Positions 8,756 through 16,925 of a stretch of DNA of 64,000 bases are shown here, in pieces (positions within the stretch are counted from its first letter, which is position 1; every line of letters begins with the position of its first letter). The position numbers and the translations under genes are program-made. Source of the DNA: Arthrobacter sp. PvP023 (GTDB lineage Bacteria; Actinomycetota; Actinomycetes; Actinomycetales; Micrococcaceae). The notes below the pieces were generated by a model that was not told the DNA's origin, ran no database searches, and saw only the letters and a program-made list of their open reading frames with translations. The DNA is taken from assembly GCF_017832975.1 (NCBI RefSeq), contig NZ_JAFIBI010000001.1, forward strand, positions 3,410,001-3,474,000, given 5' to 3'.

Positions 8756-9999
8756 TAGTGGCGCGCCAGCAGATCGCGGACGGCGGCAACACCGCGGTAG
8801 ACCTCCATAAATGAGGTGCTGAGCGGCGAAAGCCCGATCCGGATGCCGTGCGGTGCCCGGAAATCCGGGATGACGTCCTGCGCCCAGAGCTGCGCCGTCA
8901 TCTCCCGGAAGTCCGGATGGTCCACGGTGATGTGGCTCCCCCGGCGTTCCGGATCCCGCGGCGTTGCCAGGAGGACGCCGGCCGGAGCCAGCCACGCGTC
9001 ATGGAGTTCGAGCGCGAACGCCGTGAGTTTCCGGGATTTTTCCCGGAGTGCGGACATGCCGGCTGCTTCGATCAGGTCCAGCGTGCCCTGCATCGCGATC
9101 ATGCCGAAAATTGCCGGCGTTCCGCTGAGGAAGCCGCGGATCCCGGGAGCAGGCTCGTAGCCGGCCGCCATTTCGAATGCATCCTTACGGCCCATCCAGC
9201 CCCAGATCGGCTGGCTCAGCCCCGGGAGGTGCCGCGAGTTGATGTAGGCGAAGGCCGGCGAGCCCGGTCCCCCGTTGAGGTACTTGTAGGTGCAGCCCGC
9301 GGCGAAGTCGACGCCGGCGGCGTCCAGGTCGATCTCCACCGAACCGGCGGAATGGCACAGGTCCCAGACCACCAGCGCGCCGGCGTCGTGCACTGCGGCT
9401 GTGATCGCCGGCAAGTCGGCGAGATAGCCGGAGCGGTAGGCGATCTGGCTGAGGACCACGACGGCGGTGGCCGGCCCTGCCGCCTCGCGCACCTGGTCAA
9501 CGGTCACCCCGGCGGCGGGATCGGCCTCGATCCATCGCAGCGTCAGCCCCTCTTCCCGGGCGATCCCTTCGAGGAGGTAACGGTCTGTGGGGAAGTTGTC
9601 CGTATCCAGCACGATTTCGGTCCTGGCGGGGTCCCTGACCGCAGCGAGGGCGGCACGGATCAGCTTGTACAGGACAACCGTGGTGGAGTCGGCAATGATG
9701 GTTTGCCCGGGGGCGGCTCCGAGCACTGCCCGGCCCAGCTGGTCGCCAATAGCTTCCGGCAGCTGGAGCCATTCCTCGTCCCAGCCCCGGATCAGCCGGC
9801 CGCCCCAGCTGTGCTGGATGAAGCTGCTGATATCCGTAGCTGTCCGTTTGAGCGGACGGCCCAGCGAGTTCCCGTCCAGGTAGGACAGGTCGGTGTCAGT
9901 TCCGATGAAGTGGTCGCGGTAGCCTGCCAGCGGGTCTGCGGCGTCGAGTTCGACGGCACGCTGCCGCAGGGCGTCTTGGGTCTGGTGAACCGTACTCAT
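8755..9999 (-). CDS. kynU: Kynureninase
   Basis: PLP enzyme that cleaves kynurenine to anthranilate and alanine in tryptophan catabolism. The 414-aa protein shows the fold-type I pattern: PGQTIIADSTTVVLYKL near the N-terminus, VVWDLCHSAGSVEIDLDAAGVDFAAGCTYKYLNGGPGS with the PLP-binding Lys in TYKYLNGG, then GWMGRKDAFEM and FLSGTPAIFGM. The start is the ATG giving MSTVHQTQDA, which overlaps the kynA stop as ATGA and implies translational coupling. Upstream in-frame codons lie within kynA. The middle enzyme of the route, kynurenine formamidase (KynB), is not in the window. Confidence 0.95.
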   Translation of the reverse strand: MSTVHQTQDALRQRAVELDAADPLAGYRDHFIGTDTDLSYLDGNSLGRPLKRTATDISSFIQHSWGGRLIRGWDEEWLQLPEAIGDQLGRAVLGAAPGQTIIADSTTVVLYKLIRAALAAVRDPARTEIVLDTDNFPTDRYLLEGIAREEGLTLRWIEADPAAGVTVDQVREAAGPATAVVVLSQIAYRSGYLADLPAITAAVHDAGALVVWDLCHSAGSVEIDLDAAGVDFAAGCTYKYLNGGPGSPAFAYINSRHLPGLSQPIWGWMGRKDAFEMAAGYEPAPGIRGFLSGTPAIFGMIAMQGTLDLIEAAGMSALREKSRKLTAFALELHDAWLAPAGVLLATPRDPERRGSHITVDHPDFREMTAQLWAQDVIPDFRAPHGIRIGLSPLSTSFMEVYRGVAAVRDLLARH

Positions 10000-10850
10000 T
10001 GGCCGATCTCCGTCCGGACGGCGAAAAGCTCGGGAAAGAACGTCAGCTCCAGGGCCTTCTGCAGGAACGCGGCCCCGCTGGATCCGCCGGTGCCGGCCTT
10101 CATGCCGATGGTCCGCTGCACCGTCCGCAGGTGGCGGAAACGCCACAGCTGGAAGTTGTCTTCCAGGTCCACCAGTTCTTCGCATGCCTCGTAGGCACCC
10201 CAGTTGTCCGCTGCGTTTTCGTAGATGTGCTTGAACACCGGCACCAGTTCGGGGCAGAACTGGTGAGCCTTCGTGACGTCGCGCTCCAGCAGGGATGCCG
10301 GAATATCAAACCCCTGCCGGTGGAGGTAGGCGAGGAATTCGTCGTAGATGCTGGGCGCCTCAAGGACGTTGCTCAGCTGCTGGTACGCCTCAGGGTCGGA
10401 TTCGAACACCGGAAGCATCTTGCGGTTCTTGTTGCCCAGGACGAACTCCACGGCCCGGTACTGGCTGGACTGGAACCCGGAGGAGTTGCCCAGGAAGCCG
10501 CGGAACTGGGAATACTCGGTGGGCGTCAGCGTGGCCAGCACGGACCACTGTTCGGTCAGAGTCTTCTGGATGTGCTTCACTCGCGCGATCGCTTTCAAGG
10601 CGGATCCGAGGTCGTCGCTGCGGAGCCAGGCCGCGGCGCTGCGGAGCTCGTGAAGGACCAGCTTCAGCCACAATTCAGTGGTCTGGTGCTGGATGATGAA
10701 AAGCAGTTCGTCGTGGTGTTCGGGATTGCTGACCGGTTGCTGTGCGCTGAGCAACGTGGGCAGTTGCAGGTACGACGCGTAGCTCATCCGCGAACTGAAG
10801 TCCCGGACAATGTCCTTTTCCAGTTTCCTCGTGTTCTTCTCAACGGACAC
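9996..10850 (-). CDS. kynA: Tryptophan 2,3-dioxygenase
   Basis: Heme dioxygenase that opens the indole ring of L-tryptophan to N-formylkynurenine, the first step of the kynurenine pathway. The 284-aa protein has the family hallmarks HDELLFIIQHQTTELWLK (substrate pocket), FLGNSSGFQSSQYRAVEF, and WRFRHLRTVQRTIGMKAGTGG, which carries the proximal heme His, and it ends near ELTFFPELFAVRTEIG. The GTG giving VSVEKNTRKL is preferred because AAGGAAGG precedes it by about 7 bp; the frame is open further upstream but approaches ribF. It forms a two-gene unit with kynU through a 4-bp overlap, 29 bp after ribF. Confidence 0.95.
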   Translation of the reverse strand: MSVEKNTRKLEKDIVRDFSSRMSYASYLQLPTLLSAQQPVSNPEHHDELLFIIQHQTTELWLKLVLHELRSAAAWLRSDDLGSALKAIARVKHIQKTLTEQWSVLATLTPTEYSQFRGFLGNSSGFQSSQYRAVEFVLGNKNRKMLPVFESDPEAYQQLSNVLEAPSIYDEFLAYLHRQGFDIPASLLERDVTKAHQFCPELVPVFKHIYENAADNWGAYEACEELVDLEDNFQLWRFRHLRTVQRTIGMKAGTGGSSGAAFLQKALELTFFPELFAVRTEIGQ

Positions 10851-10879
10851 AGCGGTGCCTTCCTTGCCAGTGACTGGGG

Positions 10880-11863
10880 TCAGCGCCGGAACAGGATGTC
10901 GTGGGCCTGGACCACGTCCAGGCACATCTGTTCGACGAGCGCCTCCGGCCCACGGTACGCCACCATGCCCCGCAGCCGCGCCACGAACTCCACAACTACT
11001 GTCTGGCCGTACAGATCGAAGTTTTCAACCGGTTCTTCCGGACGGTCAATAACGTGGGCTTCAACCTGCCGGCTGACGCCGTCGAACGTGGGGTTGGAGC
11101 CGACGGAGATGGCTGCCGGCCATCTGGTGCCGGCCTGGTCCACGAGCCAGCCGGCGTAGATTCCGTCGGCGGGGATGTAGCCGCTGGCTTCGGAGGACAG
11201 GTTTGCGGTGGGGAATCCGAGTGCACGCCCGCGGGCAGCACCGTGCACCACCTCGCCGCGCATCCGGTGCGGGCGGCCCAGCACGGCAGCCGCCGTGGCC
11301 ACGTCGCCGTCCCGCAAGGCCTCACGAACCCAAGTGGACGAACAACGGCGGTCCTCGCCGCCGTCGTCGTGGATGGGAAAACCTTCTGAGCCGAATTCAC
11401 TGATGACCTGGACAGTGAAGCCGAACTTCTCCCCCAGCTCCTGCATGGTGGAGAGGTCACCGGAGTTTCCGCGGCCAAACCGGGCGTCGTGGCCGATCAC
11501 CACGTGGCTGGCCTTGAGGCTGCCGACGAGGACGCCGGCGACGAATTCTTCCGGCGTCAGACTGGCCAGCTCCAGGGAGTATTTCATGACCAGGACGGCG
11601 TCCAGGCCCAGCTCGCCGAGGGCAACGAGCTTGTCCTCCAGACCCATGATGAGCTCGGGAGCGGACTCGGGCCGGTGCACCTGCGCGGGGTGGGGGTCAA
11701 ACGTCACCGCTACAGCCCGCGCGCCGTTGAGGCGGGCTGTACGGATGAGCTGCGACAGCACCTGCTGGTGCCCGCGGTGTACGCCGTCGAAATTGCCAAA
11801 CGTGACAACGGTAGGGCCGAAGTCCGCGGGGACCTCGGACGGATCGTTCCAGATGTGGACCAT
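10880..11863 (-). CDS. ribF: Bifunctional riboflavin kinase / FAD synthetase
   Basis: Makes FMN from riboflavin and FAD from FMN. The 327-aa protein has an N-terminal nucleotidyltransferase domain (FGNFDGVHRGHQ around residues 22-33, DARFGRGNSGD, WVREALRDGDV) and a C-terminal riboflavin kinase domain (ARGRALGFPTANL, GIYAGW, SVGSNPTF, FDLYGQTVVVEFVARLR). The start is the ATG giving MVHIWNDP after an AAGGCGAGG ribosome site; the open frame extends upstream without a better start. In many actinobacteria ribF sits beside rpsO, but here kynA-kynU lie between them. Confidence 0.96.
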   Translation of the reverse strand: MVHIWNDPSEVPADFGPTVVTFGNFDGVHRGHQQVLSQLIRTARLNGARAVAVTFDPHPAQVHRPESAPELIMGLEDKLVALGELGLDAVLVMKYSLELASLTPEEFVAGVLVGSLKASHVVIGHDARFGRGNSGDLSTMQELGEKFGFTVQVISEFGSEGFPIHDDGGEDRRCSSTWVREALRDGDVATAAAVLGRPHRMRGEVVHGAARGRALGFPTANLSSEASGYIPADGIYAGWLVDQAGTRWPAAISVGSNPTFDGVSRQVEAHVIDRPEEPVENFDLYGQTVVVEFVARLRGMVAYRGPEALVEQMCLDVVQAHDILFRR

Positions 11864-12119
11864 CAACCTCGCCTTTTGCTGCCTGCCATTGACTCGTCCG
11901 AAACCGCGCCGGGCCCCGGAACTCTCTAAGATTACCCGCAATTGCCTCTGGAAATTACCCGGAATCACCCTGCGGCGACCGACACCGCGGCCGGTCCCGG
12001 GTTCCGGCCTACCACGGTCTGGGGTGCCCGGCTAGGATGCAAGGGCAGCATCCGGCGACGCAGTTGCGCGCCGCAGCCAACGATGCCCGGGGCCGTGCGC
12101 CGGGCTGAAGGAGAGCGCT
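11864..12119. other. Divergent intergenic region ribF / DUF937 gene
   Basis: This 256-bp gap should hold both promoters. On the plus strand a TAGGAT (12033-12038) fits an actinobacterial -10 element, and a 6-bp hairpin (GGATGC / GCATCC, 12035-12053) follows close to where transcription would begin. Two copies of ATTACCCG lie about 25 bp apart near 11931-11963. No gene is seen. Confidence 0.35.
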
Positions 12120-12929
12120 ATGACTGACCTCCGCGAGATTTTGGAACAGATACCCGTTGACCAGGTTGCCGGTCTGCTGGGCACGGACAGGGAGTCCGCC
12201 CGGGCCGCAATCGAGGCTGCGGTTCCCACCCTCCTCGCCGGCATGCAGAGCAACGCACAGGCGCCCGGTGGTGCCGCCTCCCTTGAATCCGCTCTTGCCC
12301 AGCACCAGGACGGGCTTGCAGAGGGTGGCGTTGACGCTGCGCAGGTGGATACCGCCGACGGCGAGAAAATTGTCAGCCATGTCTTCGGCGGCCAACAGGA
12401 TCAGGTGGCACACCAACTCGCCGGCACTGCCAACCTGGGCGGCGTGGGCAGCGACCTCGTCCGGAAGCTTTTGCCGATCCTGGCGCCCATCGTGATGTCC
12501 TATCTCGCCAACAAGATCCTCGGCGGTCGGAATGCCCAAGCGGGCGGCGGAGCAGGCAGCGATGCGGCCGGCGGCCCCGGCGGAATCGACCTCGGCAGCA
12601 TCCTGGGCGGCATTCTTGGAGGTTCGCAGGGCGGCGCGGGCGCCCAAGGAGGAGGACTGGGAGACATCCTCGGGGGCATTTTGGGCGGGGGCCCGCAGGA
12701 CGGCCAGCAGACCCGCGATGCAGTGGTCCCGGAGGCCAGTAAGGATTCGGCGCCGCAGCCCCCCACCGGACCACTCGGTCAGCCGATACCGCAGGGCGGT
12801 GCGCCCGTTCCGGGCGAGGTGATCGACGTCGACCTCCCCGGCGACGGTTCCGAGGACCACGCCGAAGAGAAAAAGAATACCGGCGGCGGCCTGGGCGGCC
12901 TGTTGGGCGGGCTCTTCGGCAAGAAATAG
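12120..12929 (+). CDS. DUF937 domain protein with glycine-rich tail
   Basis: Protein of 269 aa of unknown function. The first ~140 residues match the helical DUF937 pattern (DLREILEQIPVDQVAGLL, ARAAIEAAVPTLLAGMQSNA, GEKIVSHVFGG, DLVRKLLPILAPIVMSYLANKIL). The rest is low-complexity: two runs of the form DLGSILGGILGG and DILGGILGGG, then a Pro-rich linker and an acidic segment, ending GGLGGLLGGLFGKK. There is no signal peptide, so it is probably cytoplasmic. AAGGAGAGC precedes the ATG. It stands alone, divergent from ribF and convergent with the P-loop gene. Confidence 0.75.
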   Translation: MTDLREILEQIPVDQVAGLLGTDRESARAAIEAAVPTLLAGMQSNAQAPGGAASLESALAQHQDGLAEGGVDAAQVDTADGEKIVSHVFGGQQDQVAHQLAGTANLGGVGSDLVRKLLPILAPIVMSYLANKILGGRNAQAGGGAGSDAAGGPGGIDLGSILGGILGGSQGGAGAQGGGLGDILGGILGGGPQDGQQTRDAVVPEASKDSAPQPPTGPLGQPIPQGGAPVPGEVIDVDLPGDGSEDHAEEKKNTGGGLGGLLGGLFGKK

Positions 12930-12947
12930 CCGCGCCGGATCGGGCTA

Positions 12948-13541
12948 CTAGTGGTGCTGGCGGCCGGAACCTTCAGCAGCATCCCCGGGACGTGAAGTGG
13001 CTGCTGCGACCTCCGCCAGCCAGTCGTCGAGGTCCCTGGGCCTGCGGAACGCCACCACCGGCGGCATGTCCGGGCTGGCCTGCCATTCCTTGAAGACACG
13101 TTTCTTCCTGGCAAATGAGTTGAAGTGCCAGTAGAAGATCGAATCCCTCGCACATAGCCTCGCGAGCGTTTCGATGTTGCCGTTGCAGACGGGTTGCTTC
13201 GTGATGACCCGTCGCAGGGAGCGGCGGACCAGCCTGGACAGCGACAGCCAACGGGGATAATCCAAAGCGATGACCAGCTCCGCCCGGGGTACAACGATGT
13301 CGCGCCAGACGCCATAGGCGCTGTCCAGGACCCAGCGCTCGCGCGCCGCAACATTCGCCGCGAGCTCCCGTTGCTGCTCGACGCTGCGCTGCTGCCAGCC
13401 GGGAAGCCAGCCAATGTCGTCGTCGGCTGAAAACTCGGGAAGCCCCGACGCTGCCGCATATGCGCGGGCCGCCGAGGACTTGCCGCTGCCCGTCACTCCG
13501 TAAAAGATGACACGGGACGGGTTTACCGGGATGGGTTTCAT
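12948..13541 (-). CDS. P-loop NTPase, adenylate-kinase-like
   Basis: Protein of 197 aa with a Walker A motif GVTGSGKSS at residues 15-23 and a helix following it (AARAYAAAS). It has WVLDSAYGVWRDIVVPRAELVIALDYPR, which resembles the NMP-binding and Walker B region of the small P-loop kinases annotated as topology modulation or FlaR-like proteins, and arginines in a LRRVITKQ lid-like stretch. The start is the ATG with GGGGGAGCA upstream; the open frame to 13670 would overlap the neighbouring gene's region. The substrate is unknown. It is convergent with the DUF937 gene and divergent from the GNAT gene. Confidence 0.72.
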   Translation of the reverse strand: MKPIPVNPSRVIFYGVTGSGKSSAARAYAAASGLPEFSADDDIGWLPGWQQRSVEQQRELAANVAARERWVLDSAYGVWRDIVVPRAELVIALDYPRWLSLSRLVRRSLRRVITKQPVCNGNIETLARLCARDSIFYWHFNSFARKKRVFKEWQASPDMPPVVAFRRPRDLDDWLAEVAAATSRPGDAAEGSGRQHH

Positions 13542-13684
13542 GGTCTGCTCCCCCGTTTTGCTCGGCGGTCCGGCCTCCGGAACTCTGGCGCACCGCGATT
13601 TGCCACGATAGCACTCGGCGCATGAGTCGTTTTGGAGTGGTTTCCAGCGGGCTTTGGCTACGGCGGTCATGCCACACTGGTTTG

Positions 13685-14110
13685 ATGCCAGAGTTCCGAG
13701 TCCACGCCGGTAGCGAGCTTACCGATGCTGAAGTCCTGGCCTTGTACGAGTCAGTGGGCTGGACCACCTATACGGATGAACCCGACGCACTCCTACGAGC
13801 AATCCGCCGATCAGCGTTCGTCGTGACATGCCGTGATGACACTGGCAAGCTCATCGGCCTGGCCCGCGCAATCTCGGACGACGCCACGGTCTGCTATGTG
13901 CAGGACATCTTGGTCGATCCGTCATGTCAAGGATCCGGAGCGGGACGGTCGATGCTTGAAGCCATCCTGTCCAGGTACAGGCATGTCAGGCAGACCGTAC
14001 TCATCACCGACAATGAGCCGGGCCAGCGCGCGTTCTATGAGGCCCTGGGATTCACCGAAGGCTCGGATTTCAGGCCGGAACCGCTCAGGATGTTCGCTCG
14101 CTTCCGATAG
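13685..14110 (+). CDS. GNAT-family N-acetyltransferase
   Basis: Protein of 141 aa with the GNAT core: FVVTCRDDTGKLIGLARAI (strands 2-3), VCYVQDILVDPSCQGSGAGRSMLEAIL, which carries the acetyl-CoA pyrophosphate loop (Q-G-S-G-A-G-R), and RAFYEALGF near the C-terminus. It acetylates an unknown small molecule or protein amine. The ATG giving MPEFRVHAG is preferred; the same frame opens 21 codons earlier without support. It is a single-gene unit divergent from the P-loop NTPase. Confidence 0.83.
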   Translation: MPEFRVHAGSELTDAEVLALYESVGWTTYTDEPDALLRAIRRSAFVVTCRDDTGKLIGLARAISDDATVCYVQDILVDPSCQGSGAGRSMLEAILSRYRHVRQTVLITDNEPGQRAFYEALGFTEGSDFRPEPLRMFARFR

Positions 14111-14208
14111 CCATGAGACTGCCGGACCGGCCACCGAAGCCCGGGCAGGCCGTACTCCGGCTGGCGAGACCACTATTCACTGGGGTACGCGGGCTCACCA
14201 CGGCAGGG

Positions 14209-15969
14209 TCACTCGAGTTTGAAGTAGTTGTTTCGTTGTGGTTTTTGGTGTGGGTCGATGTGGGGTGGCGGGATGAACCACGGAACCCCGGTTTTGACCT
14301 GGATGTGCCACTGTTCCTTGTGGATCAGGTGGTGGTGATGGCTGCAAAGCAGTGTGCCGTTCTCGGTGCTGGTGGTTCCGCCGTGTGACCAGTAGGTGAT
14401 GTGGTGGGCTTCGCACCAGGGGGCGGGGATGGTGCAGCCCGGGAACGCGCAGCCTTGGTCGCGGGCGGTGATGGCTTTGCGGATGTGGGGCGGGAAGATC
14501 CGGGTGGTCCGGCCGATGTCCAGGACGCGGCCCTGGCTGCCGAGGAGGACGGGGATGATGTCGGCGTCGCAGGCGATCTTCCGGACCGTGGCGGCGGTGA
14601 CGGGCCCGGTGAACGTGAACGAGCCCGTGCCGGGGATGCCGGGGATGGTCCCGGTGCCCGTGGTGCCGGGGATGCCTCCGGTGCCGGTTGGCCGGTCGCT
14701 GTTGTGGTCTAGCCGATCGAGGCGGTTCAGGAGGTCGCGGTAGTCGATGGTGACCATGACCTGGGGACGCAGACCGCCGGCTGCGGGGAGGTTGCCGGTG
14801 GCGAGTGTGGTTTTGGCGGCGCCGACGAGGCCGTCCAGGAGCTGCTGGGGCCGGGTCCGCCGGTCCAGATCGCTGCCACCACTGGTTCCGTCGTTGCCTT
14901 CAGCTGTCCCTGGTTGGGTGCGGGGGTTGGTGGCGGTGTTCATCACAGTCAGGAGGGGTTCGTATTGGTCCGGGGTGGCGAAGAATTCCACGTGGTGCAG
15001 TCCGCGGCGGGGTTTCCGGATGAAGACGCCCTGCCGGTGCCGGAGCTCCTCCTCGGAGGGTTCGCTGCCGTCCTGGTCGGCCGCCTCAACCAGGTGGCGG
15101 GCGACGCGGGCGACGAAATCGGTGTCCTGTTCGGCCGCGGTGCGGGTCAGGGTGTGTTCCATCCGGGCCATGGTGCCCGCAGGGGCGTGATGCCGGACCC
15201 GGTCCAGGGCGACGGTGATGATCGTCGCGGAACGGGAACCCACTGAACCGGACGCCACGGCCGCGGCGAGCACGGGACGTTCCGGAGGCTGGGGGTGGCC
15301 GGTGATCCCGGCCCGGGGCAGCACGGCCTCGGCCAGGGCGAGCCGGCGGCGGGCTTCCCCGGCACCGATCCGAAGCCGGGCCCGGAGGAACTCGGTAGTG
15401 TTCCGGCACCCGTCATCGGCCGGACCCGGATCATTGGACCCCAGCGCCGCGGGGCTGGGTCCGGGGTCCGCGGCGGCTGTGTCTGGGCCGCCATCGCCCG
15501 GGTCGCCATCCGGCCGGGCGCTCTCGCTAAGGCCTCCATCGGCAGTACTGGTCGCCCAGCCGATCGGCCCATGTACAGCCGTCTCGTTGCCCCACCCGGT
15601 GGTCCAGCCAACCGCCGCACCCGAGCCCGCGCCAGCCCGCGCAGCAGCACTGGCCTCGCGCCGCGACCGGTCCACCGCCCCGGCAGCAACCACCTGCAAA
15701 TATTCAGCGACCCGGGAGATGTCCTCCACCCGGGAAGCGAAGTCAGCCGCCTCCCGGAAACCCAACACCGCAACGTCCGCAACCGCCGTCGAACTAATGG
15801 CCTCCAGCAGCTCAAGGCACCGGGACAGCTCACCGGAACCAACGCCGTCGAACGCTAAAGCCTCAGGACGCCGCGGCCCCGCGGGGACGCCCCGCAGGCT
15901 ACGGACTGAACCCGGCGAAACAGCGGCCGCGGGTGAAGCAGCAGCAGCGGGCAGCTTGGCCCACCGCAA
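14209..15969 (-). CDS. DUF222 / HNH endonuclease domain protein (13E12 family)
   Basis: Protein of about 586 aa with an N-terminal DUF222 region (LSRCLELLEAISSTAVADVAVLGFREAADF, later TTEFLRARLRIGAGEARRRLALAEAVLPR) and a C-terminal HNH nuclease: RDQGCAFPGCTIPAPWCEAHHITYWSHGG, then ENGTLLCSHHHHLIH, with paired Cys and His for zinc and catalysis. Two Gly/Pro/Thr-rich low-complexity inserts lie at roughly residues 130-190 and 440-490. The start is assigned to a TTG with AGGAGG just upstream, although the frame stays open to 16206. This family is multicopy in actinobacteria, often in variable regions; its biological role is unsettled. Confidence 0.82.
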   Translation of the reverse strand: MRWAKLPAAAASPAAAVSPGSVRSLRGVPAGPRRPEALAFDGVGSGELSRCLELLEAISSTAVADVAVLGFREAADFASRVEDISRVAEYLQVVAAGAVDRSRREASAAARAGAGSGAAVGWTTGWGNETAVHGPIGWATSTADGGLSESARPDGDPGDGGPDTAAADPGPSPAALGSNDPGPADDGCRNTTEFLRARLRIGAGEARRRLALAEAVLPRAGITGHPQPPERPVLAAAVASGSVGSRSATIITVALDRVRHHAPAGTMARMEHTLTRTAAEQDTDFVARVARHLVEAADQDGSEPSEEELRHRQGVFIRKPRRGLHHVEFFATPDQYEPLLTVMNTATNPRTQPGTAEGNDGTSGGSDLDRRTRPQQLLDGLVGAAKTTLATGNLPAAGGLRPQVMVTIDYRDLLNRLDRLDHNSDRPTGTGGIPGTTGTGTIPGIPGTGSFTFTGPVTAATVRKIACDADIIPVLLGSQGRVLDIGRTTRIFPPHIRKAITARDQGCAFPGCTIPAPWCEAHHITYWSHGGTTSTENGTLLCSHHHHLIHKEQWHIQVKTGVPWFIPPPHIDPHQKPQRNNYFKLE

Positions 15970-16031
15970 TGCCCCTCCTGCTGCAAGCCCCCCATGACTT
16001 CCATGGCATAACTCTGCCAAAGGGGTACGAC

Positions 16032-16068
16032 AAAAAAGGGCCGCCGGAATCGGGACGGCTATGCGGCC
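16032..16068 (-). terminator. Rho-independent terminator of the truB operon
   Basis: On the minus strand GGCCGC and GCGGCC form a stem around an 18-nt loop and are followed by C-TTTTTT. The hairpin lies just past the stop of the membrane-protein gene at 16094, so it closes the truB / membrane protein / membrane protein unit and separates it from the HNH gene. The U-run is unusually clear for this genome. Confidence 0.7.
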
Positions 16069-16093
16069 GGACGGGCGCGTCAGGCCGGGTGAC

Positions 16094-16570
16094 TCAAACC
16101 CCTCGCGGTGCCGGCCTGCGCTTGTAAAGCCAGACGAGCCCAAGAATCGGAAGCAGGAGCGGGATAAAAGCGTAGCCGCGGCCGAAGAGGGACCAGACGG
16201 TTTCATGCGGGAAGCTGACGGAGTCGAAAATGCTCAGCGCCCCGACCACCACCACGCCTACGAGTTCCACCAGGACGGCAGCCACGGATACCTTGAACCA
16301 GGTCCGCCCGGCTTTCGCCAGTGAGACCGTGGCTGCGACGTAAACGAGCGCCGCGAACGCCGAGAGCAGGTAAGCCAGCGGCGCTTCGGAGAACTTGGTG
16401 AGAATCTGGTAGCCGGCCCGGGCCGTAGCGGAGATGGCGAATACTGCATAGACCGCAATCAGCAACCGCCCTGGGCCGGTATTCCGGGTGTCCCTGGAAC
16501 GGACCTTCGCGGCCTCATTCTCGGTCTTGTTGACGGGGGTTTGCGGAGTCACGTCGTGTGCTTCTTCCAC
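16094..16570 (-). CDS. Four-helix integral membrane protein, function unknown
   Basis: Protein of 158 aa. After a charged N-terminal ~35 residues come four hydrophobic segments: RLLIAVYAVFAISATARAGY, PLAYLLSAFAALVYVAATVS, VSVAAVLVELVGVVVVGALS and AFIPLLLPILGLVWLY, then a short basic tail. The GTG start immediately follows the stop codon of the upstream gene (TGA-GTG), so translation is probably coupled; a second GTG six codons in is also possible. It shares an operon with truB and a similar-sized four-helix protein, which suggests the two work together. No family is recognised. Confidence 0.65.
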   Translation of the reverse strand: MEEAHDVTPQTPVNKTENEAAKVRSRDTRNTGPGRLLIAVYAVFAISATARAGYQILTKFSEAPLAYLLSAFAALVYVAATVSLAKAGRTWFKVSVAAVLVELVGVVVVGALSIFDSVSFPHETVWSLFGRGYAFIPLLLPILGLVWLYKRRPAPRGV

Positions 16571-16924
16571 TCAGTACCAAATCTGGTTCATGCGTGCGGC
16601 CATCACAAGGGCGGTGACGCCCACGGCAGCCAGGACAAAGTTGCTCCACCGGGTGCGCTCCAGGATGGACCAATACACGGCGCCGACCGGCAGGATCAGG
16701 GCAGTGACCAGGTAGCCCCAGAACTCCCACGGTTCCCCGGCTATCTGTTCCCCCGAGGATACGCGGACGATCGAGCCGACAAGGTAGACCAGGAGCGCCA
16801 GTTCGACGGCGGCCACCGACAGGATGGTGGCATCGTTGGGGGCTTTCTTCATGATCCCCGCGACGGCGCAGATGATCGTGGAAAGCAGCCCCACGGCCAG
16901 AATGATGTAAAAGTACGCGTCCAC
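16571..16924 (-). CDS. Four-helix integral membrane protein, function unknown
   Basis: Protein of 117 aa from a GTG one base after the truB stop codon; an ATG seven codons further upstream, inside truB, is an alternative. Four hydrophobic helices are visible: YFYIILAVGLLSTIICAVAG, ILSVAAVELALLVYLVGSIV, FWGYLVTALILPVGAVYW and NFVLAAVGVTALVMAA. The size and helix count match the next gene, and the two may be distant paralogs or partner subunits. Co-transcription with truB looks certain from spacing, but no functional link to tRNA modification is evident. Confidence 0.62.
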   Translation of the reverse strand: MDAYFYIILAVGLLSTIICAVAGIMKKAPNDATILSVAAVELALLVYLVGSIVRVSSGEQIAGEPWEFWGYLVTALILPVGAVYWSILERTRWSNFVLAAVGVTALVMAARMNQIWY

Positions 16925-16925
16925 G

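Noticed and set aside
14209..15969. The DUF222/HNH gene as evidence of a homing element or prophage
   Set aside because: There is no integrase, transposase, att-like repeat or disrupted host gene; this family is commonly chromosomal in actinobacteria.
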